Assembly (NCBI GenBank): GCA_021234155.1
Contig: JAJEKV010000002.1
Location: 40,971,841 to 41,035,840 of the forward strand
Direction of reading: 5' to 3'
Length of the DNA: 64,000 nucleotides
From: Isoetes taiwanensis
Lineage: Eukaryota > Streptophyta > Lycopodiopsida > Isoetales > Isoetaceae
Part shown: positions 30,543-42,360 of the stretch, in pieces
Position numbering within the stretch: position 1 is the first letter of the stretch
How the letters are laid out: each line of letters begins with the position of its first letter
Position numbers and translations under genes: made by a program
Notes under the pieces: generated by a model
Database searches by the model: none
Told to the model about the DNA's origin: nothing
The model's input: only the letters and a program-made list of their open reading frames with translations

Positions 30543-32163
30543 ATGGCCGCTTCAACAAAATTCCCTACTCTTCAAGTTACTGCTCTACGGGATCCGGCTC
30601 TTTTTGAGTCTGTTATCTTCTCCACTCCAACCTTTCGTGATTCCCTGGCCGGTCCAAGTAGGGAAGTTGCAGAACGCCACGGTCTTTACGAATTCTCCAA
30701 ACAGGACCTCCCTACACCAAATCCGGACCAACTCCGGCAGTTTGTCGCTCACATGATCAACACCACCAATGGATACGCCACCCGGGTCGATCAGACAGCC
30801 ATTTTGCTTACCCCGGTTCTGCTTTCTCAGGTATTCCAGTTCCCTCTTCATAGGCCTTCTTTATCTTGGGCTGCCTTACAGGAACAGGATGTCTCTAAGT
30901 ATGGCCAACTTCCTTATCTATCTATCTTATCAGGCCAACACTCATAAACTCACGAACATTGCCAAATCACATGATACTTTTGTTAAATTTCTATGGTGAA
31001 AGTTCTATGGGTATTCCATCAAGAATACCCACATAAATAAACAGTTTTTCAACATTGTTATTGTGGCCATCCACTCCACTCATCCTATTGATTGGCCACA
31101 AATTTTGTTTCTCCGACTTCTTCATGAAATTGATTGCATCCGAGCAGCCCCTTCTACAGGCCTTGAAACCACCGTGGGTGCTCACCTACAAGCCATCATC
31201 CGTCATTGTGTCCCTATACCCAGTCCAGGTTCCCCCACCACTCAGCATACTACTTCTCAAACATCCACCCACCAACCCTCCAATCCCATTCCTATTAACC
31301 ACCAGGCTGAGACTTCACGCCCTCATCCTTCTCCTGGTCACACTCAAAATCAAGAAAAACCTATTTCTGTCTCCTCTTCCTCAACGGAAACCACACACTC
31401 CAATTCTCACCATGTTTCTCAGGCGTCACAGTCTAATCGACAACAGGGCCCCGCACCTCCACCTTCTCGACAGGCCCTGTATCAATATCAACAGGATGTG
31501 CAAGCAGCCGTCCTTAAGCTTCAGGACTCTCAAGAAACCTTCATGAATGGCATTCAAGCTTACATAGAGGCCACAGAAGCGGTTCACATGGATCTCCAGG
31601 CTACCAACACAAAAGCTCAATCCCTGGAAGACAGTCTTCGAACGAAGCACGAGGCTCTTTTACAGGCCCGTGAATCTCTCAAGGCTGAACAAGAACAGAC
31701 AAGCCTGCTCGCTGATCAACAGGCTCAGTTACAGTCAACTATTCAAGAATTGTTGGCTACCAACAAGGATAAGGATAAACTCCTTGCAGACAAGGATAAA
31801 CTCCTTGCAGATCTCCAAACCATGTACACGGAGCTCTCTCAGAATTACAACAACCAGGTCCAAGAACTTCGTGAGCGCAATGTGCGCATCACTTCTCTCG
31901 AAGACCAACTTTCCATGCTCGAAAATCAGGTCACGCCTCTCCAGGCTCAACTCACAGAAGCTCAAAAACAGAAGATCATTGATGATACAGAGATTGCCTC
32001 CCTTCGGCTTCAACTCCCCACTCATGGGCAATCCTCTTCACAGGGCACGCTATCTCACAGAAGGTTCCGTGATCAATCCCGTCTTCTGCTAGAGAAAGAT
32101 AATCAGATCCGTGACTTGGAGCATCAACTCAAACAAGCTGTTCAGTCGGTAGAAGAAGCTTAA
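30543..32163 (+). pseudogene. LTR element ORF2: helical domain, linker, coiled coil (copy 2)
   Basis: The better-preserved copy. 30543-30947 (MAASTKFPTLQVTALRDPAL ... SILSGQHS) then, after a frame change and an in-frame TGA near 30999, 31063-32163 (366 residues). The latter has a helical segment (DWPQILFLRLLHEIDCIR), a Ser/Thr/Gln/Pro-rich linker of about 90 residues and a coiled coil of about 200 residues with heptads (ELRERNVRITSLEDQLSML). A seven-codon unit ending KDKLLA is tandemly repeated. The first part recalls the extra-ORF domain of Athila/Tat retroelements; the coiled coil suggests a structural or oligomerising role. A second ATG (32171) opens ORF3 seven bases after the stop. Confidence 0.5.
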
Positions 32164-32170
32164 AGTCAAC

Positions 32171-33500
32171 ATGAGATATATTGAACTTGCTCTCCGCATT
32201 CCTCAGGATTTCTTTACGCCTTCCAGCTATCTGGATTATGTGGTTGCCCGACGCCACCTTTTTCTTTTGAAGTGGTATTCGGCACACGGCAAGCTTAATG
32301 AGCCCTTGGGTCAAACGGATCTTCTCAGGATTTGGCCGGACCTTTCCATAGAAGACAAAGGCTTACTCTGTGCCCTCTTTATCTTTGATCAACTCCACTG
32401 TGCGGATCCTGATTTTTTCATTTTCTGGGTTGTTCAGCCTATGGCTTACATTTTTCATGATTTTTATCTGGCTGATACAAAGGATAAATTCCTAGGTGAG
32501 GCCCACCGGATTTTTCATGGCAACCCTCATGCTCATTGGCTGCTGTTACAGAACAATCCGTATCTACAAGATCCAGCTCACGCCAACACTCTCATCACGG
32601 AGTACATGCCGGAACTTGCTCAGCACCTACCTCTGTGGCAAGCCGAGACGCTGGAACAGGTGCGCAAAAATTTAGCTCATCCTGAGGATCTTCCCTTCGC
32701 ACAGATATACTTGCAGCACCTGGGTGGCTACAACACCCTGCGTGCCTTCCTGGACAGTAAGACTATACCCACAGGTTGGGTTAATCCTCTAGTTTATACC
32801 ATGCTCTCAGGCTCTAATTGGGATCAGTGGTGCCGTGCTCTTGATGCAGACCTTGTTCGAGAATTTCGGGAACAGGCGCAGCAGCCCACCCCCACAGGCA
32901 TTGCTCAATCTCCATATGCTTCCTTGGGTGCACCCCCAAGGCCCAGATATCTCACCGCGGATTGGCGTCTTCCCTTTTGGACGAAAGTTATGGATGGCCA
33001 TGCGGACTGGACTCCTGCCCAGATCTCCACAGATCTTAGATGGGATCCCCGTTTTGGGAGAATGGTGCTACCTTGGACCACATTGAGAATTGGATCTACA
33101 TCCCCAATTAGCGCGGTTGGAAAACGCCCACTAAGGCTATCTCAGACCTTGATCTCTTCTTGGAGCGTGCTGCCACCTCCCCCGATCCATCCATTCACAG
33201 ACAAGCAGGCTTTTGTGCTGCTTTAAAGTGCATTCTTTTGAGTTCTCTCGCTCGCCAGCATCCTATTTATTATTGCAACCCGAATGCCAGCGTCAGTGCC
33301 TTTGGCCTTCAGACTTGCCTTCTTATAGAATGCCAGTTTGTTCCTGCTGAAGCACACCGTGCACTGGAAGAGATGGTACACTCAGGGTTTCTCATTGACG
33401 CTCTTCCCGCTATTGGTCTCAACACTCAAGAAGCCCTCCAGGCACGACACGACCTCATTACCAATTATCATTCTGGCGCCCGTCCTCATACACACGCCAG
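32171..33500 (+). pseudogene. LTR element ORF3, unknown Trp-rich protein (copy 2)
   Basis: ATG at 32171 (MRYIELALRIPQDFF) reads without interruption to about 33055 (DLRWDPRF), where a small deletion relative to copy 1 shifts the frame. The rest (about 33160-33500) follows in another frame. It is rich in Trp, His and aromatic residues with a helical pattern (WQAETLEQVRKNLAHPEDLP; NWDQWCRALDADLVREFRE). I see no protease, polymerase or integrase signature. A truncated or replaced pol region is the natural expectation here, but nothing ties this sequence to pol. Confidence 0.5.
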
Positions 33501-33583
33501 GATGAGTTTCATGTTGCTGGGTTTCCACCATCTGAGAAGCTTCCCCCTTTTCTTCCTCCTGAGTGTCTTTTGGCGGGGGGGAG

Positions 33584-34165
33584 TGTTAGTCCTGTACGTC
33601 CTGGTACAGGACTATGCATGCACACCACGGACCATGTCAAGAACAAGGATCCAAAGGCAGGTACAGGTCAGTCGGCAAAAGCCCAGCAGAAGGCCATGCA
33701 GAAGGCCACGCCTACGCCAAAGAAGAGGCAGAGAACAGACAAGTGACGGGCCGTCAGCGTCAGCGTGATTTCAGGCACCTCAAGAGGCAACGTCAACATT
33801 CCTGCAAATCAGGCCTTCTTCCAGGAGTCGGCACCGAGATCTGACAGAGTATCTATATTGGGCCAAAGGCCATTGTACTATATATATGATCAGTAGAGCT
33901 AGCATTCACGGGCTAGATGAGTTTTTGGTCTTGTCTCCATTATGTTTCTCTCTATTGCGATCAGAGCTCATGTATCATCATTGATATCAAAGAGTTTTGT
34001 TCTCATCATTATGTTCTCATTGTCATCTTTTGTTCTCTCTCTTTTTCCTTTTCCTTTGTTTCTTTTGCAAATCCCGCGTGACACAGCTACCGGATTCTCC
34101 TGTTTGATCCAAGGGTCCTCACAGAGGGCTGTCTTGTAGGAGTTCCCGAACCCAGACCCTAAACA
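33584..34165 (+). repeat. 3' LTR (copy 2)
   Basis: TGTTAGTCCTGTACGTCC to ACCCTAAACA, followed by TATAC (34166-34170). It shares the extra AGAAGGCCA unit with the copy 1 3' LTR and keeps the CTTGTAGGAGTTCCC end seen in the 5' LTR. Confidence 0.9.
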
Positions 34166-34386
34166 TATACTACGAAGATCTGCCAACCTTTTTCACCCTA
34201 AATCGAGATATATTAGGGTTTTTACAGTATAGAGAAGTTTGTATGCATAATCATAATGTTGATGATACTGACAGTTTGAGTGAGAATGATGAGCTAGATG
34301 AGGACTCAGAAACTCATCTATTGTTTTACAATGATATTTAAAATTGTCGTCTAATAGGTCTTCGAGGCCTCCCATAGACGTAATAC
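34166..34386 (+). mobile_element. LINE B 3' end (copy 2)
   Basis: Same as 25161-25380, ending with the hairpin element at 34348-34386; a CA/CT microsatellite follows (34387-34464). Confidence 0.75.
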
Positions 34387-34465
34387 ACACACTCACACAC
34401 TCTCTCTCTCTCCATCTCTCCCTCCCCTCCCCCTCCCCTCCCCCTCCCTCCCTCCCTCTCTCTCA

Positions 34466-34967
34466 GAGTATCTTTGATCTCTAGGAATAATATGTCTCCA
34501 TCTACCCACTTCCACATATCCATCTTAAAACGTAAGGAAATCTCGCGCATGCGTCTGAGCTCTCATCATTTGAGTATAAAAGAAGGAAGATGGAGGAACA
34601 TACCGAGGGAAAGGCGAGTCTGCAAGGCCTGTGGCCAGGATGAGGTCGAGGATGAGCTGCATGCCCTTCTTTTATGTTCAGCATATGAGGTATTGAGACG
34701 AAGATATGGAGTCCAAGGCACACTGGCAGATCTGTTTAGCCTACCACCTTCCACTATTGGTAATTTTATCATAGATGTATTGAGAATTAGACGAACTTGT
34801 CTTGCTAGTATTGATGCACTTTTACAAAATGATATAAATGAGATAGAGATGATTAAGAAGACAGATGATGCTTCTGACTGTGGAAGCTCATTACATGATT
34901 GGTTTGATGTAGAGGACAATCTGAACGTCTGGTAGACTTGATGGTCTTAGTAGGCATAATAACAAAC
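34466..34967 (+). mobile_element. LINE C C-terminal piece (copy 2)
   Basis: A 153-residue frame to 34935 that differs from copy 1 by a few residues (N for I in the LLQxDINE stretch, different last residues). The hairpin element is at 34930-34967, followed by (CT)n with a C-run to about 35021. Confidence 0.8.
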
Positions 34968-35021
34968 ATTTCATTTCTCTCTCTCTCTCTCTCTCTCCCC
35001 CCCCTCCCTCCTCTCTCTCTT

Positions 35022-36826
35022 AAATGTTTTGGTGGAATTGCTTGCTATGTTAGACATGAATTTACACATTTAGTGACAGTCCTGGATAAAGTGGCATCAC
35101 TTCAGTATATTTGGATTGAGATACCTGGACAATTTAGAAAACTTTATGTTCCTGGTTGTTACTTTCCACCAAGAGAATCTCGTGTGTACAGTTCTGATAA
35201 TTTAGACAGGGATGATCCCTTTTCTCATTTGGAACAAGATATTCTAGCATTTGGTTCCACAGGCAATGTGCTTTTGCTAGGTGATTTTAATGGATGGACA
35301 GCATAAAAACAAGCAGCTATAGTTAGTCCAGATGGAAATTCAGAATGAATGGAGATGCTTGATGAAGATGAGCTATCAATTTCTGGATGGCATAGACACT
35401 CTGATGATAGGATTAGATGGCCTAATCCACAAGGACATTATGTTTTGGCATTATGTAGTGGTCTTGATATGATTATATATAATGGCATAGCAAAATTTCC
35501 CATTTCTGGAAAATGTACTTGCAGGACTATATTTTAGCTAAGCCAGCATTTATTAATCAGATGGTCAATCTTTCTATTGGCAGTGAAAGGATTGAGTCAG
35601 ATCATGTGCCAATTTTTGTTGCTGTAGGCACATTGGCGCATGCTCCTCTATCTATCCGAGCTCCAAAAGTCAAGGTAAGATATGATAAGAACATTCTATT
35701 TAAAGAATCATGTGAGGAAAAAATTTCCTTGATATTGTGGCCACAAGCAGCTTCTGAAATCAGTGACACTTTGACACGCTTGGTAATTTTGATACAGCAG
35801 CCATGTGCTTTAGCTCGCATAGGCAAAGGAAGGGATTACCATGCAATGGGTGGCTTGATCAAGAATGCAAAAATCAAAGAAAGGAAAGAACATGCCGAGT
35901 TCTAAAAAGCGAAAGGGGCAGAAAGGGAAAAACTAAAGAAGGAATACATAAAGCTGACTAAGTCTAAAAAGAAAAAGTATATATATCGGAAGCAGCAAAA
36001 AATGGTGGAGGAGCTATTACTGAATCCAAAGCAATTTTGGAACAGATTGAAACCCAGTGTAAAACACGAAGCGATTTTAGAAACTAACGCCTTATTAGGC
36101 CAAGTGCGCAAGCTTTATCATGTATCTGGTATTTCTGATATGGAAGAGATCACATATCTCTTTGCTGGTGAATATGAGTTCACTCCTGATGATTTGGAAC
36201 AGGGCTTGAGTAAGCTTGCAAATGGTAAGGCAGCTGATGCACAGGGGTTGGTTGCAGAGATGTTCAAATGGGCTTGAGGTTTAACCCATGCAATGTTGTT
36301 GAAGCTAGTAAATGCAGCTTTAAAAGAGGGCTTTCCCCGCTCGTGGCAAGTTAACAGAGTTATCCCATTATACAAAGCAGGAGACGATAAGGATCCAGGT
36401 AATTATAAAATGATTATGATTTGTAGTTTTTTTGCAAAACTAGTAGCTACAGTGTTAAACACTAAGATTAGTATGTGGGCAGAAGGGAACGGAGTTAGGG
36501 CCATGGGGCAAGCAGGATTTAGACCTGAGCGGTCTACCATAGACCATTTGATAACTCTGCGTGCCATGATAGATTCAGTTATTGGCAAAAAAAGGCCTTT
36601 ATATGCTCTTTTTGTGGATTATGCTAAAGCCTTTGACAGTAAATAGACATACTCTCTGGCAAAAAATGGAACTAATTGGGGTCCAATGGAGTTAAGACAA
36701 GCGGTCAAGATATTATATGAGAAAGTCTTAGTGCAACTTTCTCTCCCTTATGTCAATGAATGTGAAGATGTTGTGGTGAGTAATACTGGAGTCAAACAGG
36801 GCTGCCCCTTATCTCCTACAGGGTAG
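35022..36826 (+). mobile_element. LINE D (copy 2)
   Basis: Same content as 26017-27838. Here the endonuclease keeps the canonical LLLGDFNGW and IPGQFRKLYVPGCYFPP is in frame. There are private changes: loss of AATGCAAGTGTAGTGG near 35525 and small deletions at 36638 (FDSK) and 36684. It also stops at KQGCPLSPTG. Confidence 0.8.
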
Positions 36827-37106
36827 AAGCGTGAAAGGGTGGGCAAAAGAAGTGCCAGTATTTTACATTTACAAATTCAAAATGTAAGGAAATCCCTCCC
36901 CCCCAGAAATTATTATTCTTGGAATGAATCATTAATAGGGCAAATAATTTTGAACTCTCCTCCCGCTCTCTGTTCAACCTCCCTCCCGCTCGAACCTCCA
37001 TAGACGAAAGCTTGACATCCATATTCGAACCTCCATAGCCAAGATCAGGACCTCCATAGCCAAAAGCTTGCATTTTCAGAGAGCTGAAACACCAGGGAAC
37101 AGATCA

Positions 37107-38037
37107 TGATGAAGCAGTTTGGAACAAAGACATCTCCAAGGAAATCTCCTCGCAACAAACCTGTAAAGCCCATGCCAAGGTCTCCCACTAGAACTGCCAC
37201 CCGACAACTCAAGAGTGGGTCTTCTTTAGAGGAGGTCTTACCACCCGAGTTTGACAAGGTAAGCATCAGGCAGGTTTAGGAGCAACAATTTTGATAGCAT
37301 GTTTCCAGGGCTAGTGCAAATAGTGCAGGATGTTTGGGGTTCTGAAGCCCCTGCTATTAGGGGTTATCAAAAGTGCAGGATTAAGCCTATTTGGATGGCA
37401 GATTTTTTTTCTGTGTATGAGCACGTTTTTTGTAGGAAGGACATTGCAAATCATCACATTCCATTGTATTTTGCCCGAGCATATGCACTTCATTACAAAG
37501 GAGTAAGCATTGATTGGGATGAGGTGAAAGCAAGTGCAAGTCTTCATTCAAAAGGATCTCAAAAAGAATTTGACCTGACAGAATTAGCTACAGTAAAGTC
37601 TTCCAATGTTGTATGCCTCAGGTAGAATTGGGACAGCAGTTGGAAATGATGAAAAGGTGGAGGGAAAGAAGAGCATTAGATTCTGCCTCCATGCTTGATG
37701 AAATACAGACTTTAAAAGAGAAAAGGAAAACAATGGAAATTGAACTGTTGAAGCATGAGAGTGATAAGAGCTTCTTGACAAGACTTGTGCAGAATAAAGA
37801 TGCAAAAATATGTGAGCAGTGCAGCATTATGGCAGGTTTAAAAGCAAGTGGGAAGCCAACTGATGTGCAAATGGCTTTGGCATCCCATTTAGAGGAGGAG
37901 AAATCAAGTTATATTGCTGACTTAGATGCTCTAATGATTCCCATTGATTGTTTAAAGGCTGATTTGCAAGAATTAGAAGCTGCCATTGAAAAAATCAGCA
38001 AGGATATGGAAGTTAATTTCAACTGTGAGAATAAATA
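37107..38037 (+). pseudogene. Unknown coiled-coil gene, one frameshift
   Basis: A basic SP/TP-rich N-terminus, a frame break at about 37270 (extra base relative to copy 1), then PGLVQIVQDVWGSEAPAIRG, CRIKPIWMADFFSVYEHVFC and VSIDWDEVKASASLHSKG. A further frame change near 37610 leads to a coiled-coil C-terminus (37613-38037: EIQTLKEKRKTMEIELLKHE, DLQELEAAIEKISKDME). It would be about 310 residues if intact. It ends about 430 bp before the CACTA terminus. I recognise no domain; it could be a transposon accessory protein or a host gene. Confidence 0.45.
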
Positions 38038-38040
38038 AAG

Positions 38041-38469
38041 GAGATGACGAAGCATTTGGAAAGATCAGACCCGATAGGCCTGCAGCCCGCTCCCATACTC
38101 GCAGCAAGACAGAGCGCTTCATCCTCACATATTACCAATACTTGCAGCAGCCGCAATGATTGCCTTGACTCGACCATGGTAATATCTCCACTTTGTGGTC
38201 ATATATATTGTCTATTTTGTCTTGTATTCAGGGTTTCAACGAGGAATACATGTGTACATGATTGTTCATGGTCCGAGGACCTGCGGCACTGCTTAGGAAT
38301 CCCTTCTGAAGGTACATCTATTTCTATTTTCATTACATAAATAGTTTGAGTGTACTTAGATGTAGTTAGTTTCCATCATGTACATAACTGTATTAGCATT
38401 TGATTTGGCGTGGTTTTGTCTTTACTATAAAGAGGAAATGTATTTGCTTCTGTTCTTTACATTTACATG
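38041..38469. other. Spacer before the CACTA terminus
   Basis: No coding is recognised. It looks like a 3' flank of the preceding gene, with T-rich stretches. Confidence 0.4.
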
Positions 38470-38975
38470 CACTACTACAAAAATGCGCATAAATGGCACG
38501 AAGAAATGGCACAATTTCATGAATTTGCCATTTGTATCATTGTAATTGGCACATAAAAAAACGTGACAAGTATGTGCCATTTAAGTGACAATTATGTTGC
38601 CATTTGTTTGCCCTATAAATGGCACAAAGATTAGTGTCATGCATGTGCCATTTAAGTGTGGTCAATATTTTGCCATTTTGACCTACATAAATGGCATACT
38701 AATAAGTGTCATGTAAGTGCCCCGTAAGTGCCGTATATTTGTGCCATTTGTGTTCCAATAAACGTCACATGTCTAAGTGACTCAAATGTGCCATCTAAAT
38801 GTGGGCAATGTTTTGCCATTTTGAGCGACGTAAATGGCAAACTAATAAGTGACATGTTAGTGCTGCTTGTTGGTGCCATTTGCAGAGGAACAAATGACAC
38901 TTGTATAAGTGACTTCTATTTGCCACTTAAGTGTGGTGGGACTTTTGCCATTTGTTCAATACAAGTGGCATATAT
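38470..38975. repeat. CACTA TIR and subterminal repeats (TGCCATTT / AAATGGCA)
   Basis: After the TIR, about 17 copies of TGCCATTT or its inverse (some with one change, often extended to GTGCCATTTAAGTG or CATAAATGGCAC) alternate in orientation through 38975. In En/Spm such subterminal motifs bind the accessory protein TnpA; that role is inferred here. Confidence 0.85.
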
Positions 38976-39231
38976 ACAAGTAGTATGTAATCATACGGGC
39001 AACGATCTATATCCTTGATTTAAGTGTAACTATAAAACTCCTCATTCATTGTGGTATAATATTGCTATAGTGAAGCATACTAAAAACAATAGAAACTTCA
39101 TTTTTGTTTCTTATTCAATTTTATAAGATCATACGTTCATATTACAATGTCAGAACCGTAAAATTGAATTAAATTGCACTTGGGATGTCTTTTGAACTAC
39201 AAAAATGAAAGAAAGATATATTACAAGATTT

Positions 39232-39962
39232 ATGAAATACACAATGTCATCAAGTTACTTTTTCACTTTCATCGTAAGTACTAGCCCATCTACGAGATGG
39301 GTTTTGGAGCACAATAGACCAACCTACGTTATGCGGATCATCAAAATAGAAAACCTGCATAGATTTAAATGCTTAACTAGATGATTTCACAAAAAAATTT
39401 ATTGCAAGTAAGAAACTATTACCTGTTCGACATGTTCTAGAAAGACAAAGGGTTGAGAACTTGAATTAAGCTGTTGTAGTGTCCACCACTTGAAAGCCAT
39501 ACTTGTCAACTTTTGTAGATGCTCGTTGTCCAATAATATCAGGCCTATACCAATGGCATTGCAAAAGTACCACATGCGATGAACCAAGACAGACCTACAA
39601 ACCATGAAAAAAGAATTAGTGTTATAAATTAAATGTACTAATAGTATTAATAATTACAGTTCTTATAGAACCTGTAAAATCTGTTGAATTTTGCCAAAAT
39701 ATTCTATGTCAGCTTCAATTGGACGCTTGTCTTTAGCACTACTACGGCTCGTAGATTGAAATATTGCAGAAATGCCTGAATCTTGTGTCACTTGCTTTGC
39801 ATCTAAGTCTTGCACTCGTAAATGCCAACCATATGCCCACATGCTTTTATAACTTGTAGCATATTCTTCAACTCCAAAAGCAAGGTCAAGCAATAACGGA
39901 TCTACTTGCTCTTGGTTAAGATGCAGGTATTCTTGGTGTTGTTTTGGCACAGCAACAGTATA
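39232..39962 (-). pseudogene. TNP2 transposase, C-terminal exons
   Basis: Minus strand: 39950-39663 reads LAFGVEEYATSYKSMWAYGW, then TQDSGISAIFQ and EYFGKIQQIL (DUF4216-type region). 39605-39399 reads LLDNEHLQKLTSMAFKWWTL to FLEHVEQV. About 39356-39232 reads VFYFDDPHNVGWSIVLQNPS, the usual end of TNP2 proteins. The exons appear to be separated by short introns. Confidence 0.7.
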
Positions 39963-40284
39963 TTAGAAGAAGAAAAAGAATCTTAGAAGCTCAAGATGAT
40001 TCCGGCGATGTTAGGGCAGGCATGCAAGGTGCTGGACGGGGGCCGCCATAGCCAGTTTTGTGAAGCAAGTTATTGCCGAGGCTGTGGATATTGAAAGCAA
40101 AGATAGCAGGAAAGTTCTTCGGTGCAGATGATCAAAAAGCATTTCCAGAACTTGTGATTCTGTCATTTCTATCTTTTAAACTATGGATGGCATCGTGCAG
40201 AAGGGGGATGTGCATCAGATGCGGCCTCCTTATCCAGGTATGAGATTATTGTTTTCCTCTGTCTTTTCTTCATTATTTTGTAGT

Positions 40285-40396
40285 GTAGGAGTTGGAACGG
40301 CGCCAGACTTCCTTCTGGGATTATGACGGCAATACTGAAGGAAAACCTCTGCTTATGGCCATCAAAGGGAAGATTTACGATGCTACTATGCCCAGG
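40285..40396 (+). pseudogene. Captured exon of a membrane steroid-binding protein (cytochrome b5-like)
   Basis: Bounded by an acceptor (TGTAGTGTAG) and a donor (CCCAG/GTATGT), the exon reads WDYDGNTEGKPLLMAIKGKI followed by YDATMPR. Plant MSBP/MAPR proteins have LxxYDGSD...KPLLMAIKGxIYDVS(x)SR at this point, where the heme/steroid-binding fold starts. The next part of the fold (MFYGPGGPY) is not found downstream, so this is a fragment. Retained intron borders point to capture at the DNA level. Confidence 0.5.
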
Positions 40397-41886
40397 TATG
40401 TCCTTTTCATTTTCTTTTCGTAGGTTTGCAACACCATTTTCAGCAGTTTTTGCCCCAAAATTGCATCATCTTTGATGGGAACGTGGTGAGTCGGCCTCTG
40501 TATTACTTCGCTTTCTACAAGAATTGTTCTATTAATCTTGCAATGGATCCTCGGAAAAAGATCATGCCTACATGCCGTTACATCTATTATCAGGAATCTG
40601 TACATTTTGAGATTTGTGTTAAACGTTAATTGTTTGTAGCCATATGCACAGAAAGGATGCATTGTGTAGAACTTCACATCATTTAGCACTACAAGGAAGA
40701 ATGTTGTCGTTGCAAATTTATACATTAAGCTCAACTATACATCACAGTGTCCTTATGGCTACTAGTTTCAGATTTAGTTTTTGCAGGCTGAGGCAGCATG
40801 TTTTACTAGCTCTTAGATATTTTATTATATGGCCTATCACTCTCTATTACATTTTATGGCTACGGTTTTCTTTCCTGCATTACATCAACATGTATAAATT
40901 GCCTTCGTGGTTTATCTTAGAAAAATAGGCCTATCTTCTGGGTATTTGTGAAAGATAGTTGAAAATCTAAAGGATTATGGGGCCTCCAGGGCGTTGCTAA
41001 TATAATGATGATAGTAGTGCAACCAATTATGGGGCAGATAGATCTGGGCCTATAAAGCCTGATAGTTAAGTAGATGAATGGTGATAGATAATATTGATAT
41101 TTGCATGAGTTTTCTTTGCTGGGTATTGTGAAAGATAGTTGAAAGTCTAAAGAATTATGTGGCCTGGGACAAACTTTCAGAATTGTAATGCTTTTAAATG
41201 GGCTGATATCGGACAGTGCCGCCTTGTATAGATTACAATGATGGGTATTTTGGAATTAGTAGATGTTGTCATGCATTCATGCATGGTAAAATCAGAAAAA
41301 TCAGAGATTTGTGATCCTTAAATATTAGTTTCCTTTGTAAGGTTGGGGTAAGCAACCTGTAAAACGGCTTTGAACTGTATACATGAGTAGTTTGGGCAGC
41401 AAACATGAGTAGTTTGGGCGGTTCGAATCCCTGAGACAGAAAGAAAGATTCAGGTTTTGAACACAAAAGTCAATGGATTACAGTTTGTGGAACATATGAC
41501 ATATGGAGTTTCAAATGGAGTTTCTTCTGCTAGGATGATCCCAGGCTACAGGCTACTGTAAAGATAAGAAGGCGCTTTTGTAAGATTTGCACACGGATGA
41601 ATGGCTTCCAGATAAGTTTTCTGTTTCATTTTGAATCAAGGCAATGACCAATTTTGTTAGCTTGGGGTAGCATATATTTTGATTTCAAGACATTGCATTT
41701 AGTAAAGACATTTTCTGGCATGTTAGTCACTCTAACTTGCCCTCTATTTCTCTCTGGTTTTGAGATTTCTTTAGCTCTTTATAAAAGAGATCAAATATTT
41801 CCAAAGAGAAAGTATGGAGTAGAGATGTATATATGATATGTATGAACGCAGATGTATAGATGTACGGATACAATCTAATAAACAGT
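40397..41886 (+). other. Insert interior, no further gene recognised
   Basis: AT-rich. A GAAAGATAGTTGAAA-AATCTAAAG block occurs twice (40948 and 41129), suggesting degenerate duplication. There is no recognisable coding. Confidence 0.4.
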
Positions 41887-42360
41887 GAAAAGGAGAAGAT
41901 GGTGCAAATAGGGAGAGGCGAAGTGATGGGACAGAGAGACGGACGTCTTCGCCATCCACCAGGACAGAGTGGGGTAATTAGCCCACCGACTGGTGCCTTC
42001 TACTAAGCTGCAGACACCAAGCTATCCGGCCCTGGAGATACAACAGCCACAAAGGATGGACAAAAGGAAACGAATAAACAAGGGAACCAGGAGTAGATGG
42101 TGCAAATAGGGGGAGGCAAAGCTATGGGACAGAGAGACGGACGTCTCCGCCATACACCAGGGTAGTGTGGGAAATAGCCCACCGGCTGGTGCCTACCACT
42201 AAGCAACAGACATCAACTTCTCCGGCCCCATAAAACGCGTATACAAGTGTGACTTTTTGCCAACTGCAGAATGGCCAACAAAAGTGGAACAGGAACTAGC
42301 ACAATCAATTATGCTGCAGGCCTTCAAAAAACTCGAAGAGGAGGACGTTCATCTAATCAG
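41887..42360 (+). repeat. Tandem 205-bp repeat followed by short ORF start
   Basis: AGATGGTGCAAATAGGG..., GACAGAGAGACGGACGTCT and GCCCACCG-CTGGTGCCT occur in order at 41897-42030 and again at 42097-42230. An ATG at 42271 (MANKSGTGTSTINYAAGLQK) follows. The layout of repeated 5' units then ORF start resembles the LINE 5' end at 5225-5560, so it may be another LINE 5' end. Confidence 0.5.

Larger units (their letters stand above)
28360..34165 (+). mobile_element. LTR retroelement, partial copy 2 (no 5' LTR)
   Basis: Begins inside the first ORF at the duplication junction and runs to the 3' LTR end (CTAAACA), followed by TATAC. The non-coding part, ORF2 and ORF3 match copy 1. Because it arose by segmental duplication and not by transposition, it has no target duplication of its own on the left. 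Confidence 0.85.
28360..37346. repeat. Tandem segmental duplication, copy 2
   Basis: Second copy of the 9.3-kb unit. It lacks the 5' LTR, which lies left of the unit. It lacks the 322-bp MITE, has a 21-bp (seven-codon) expansion in the coiled coil and a roughly 17-bp deletion near 33055. Past 37346 the sequence continues into the rest of the unknown gene. Confidence 0.9.
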
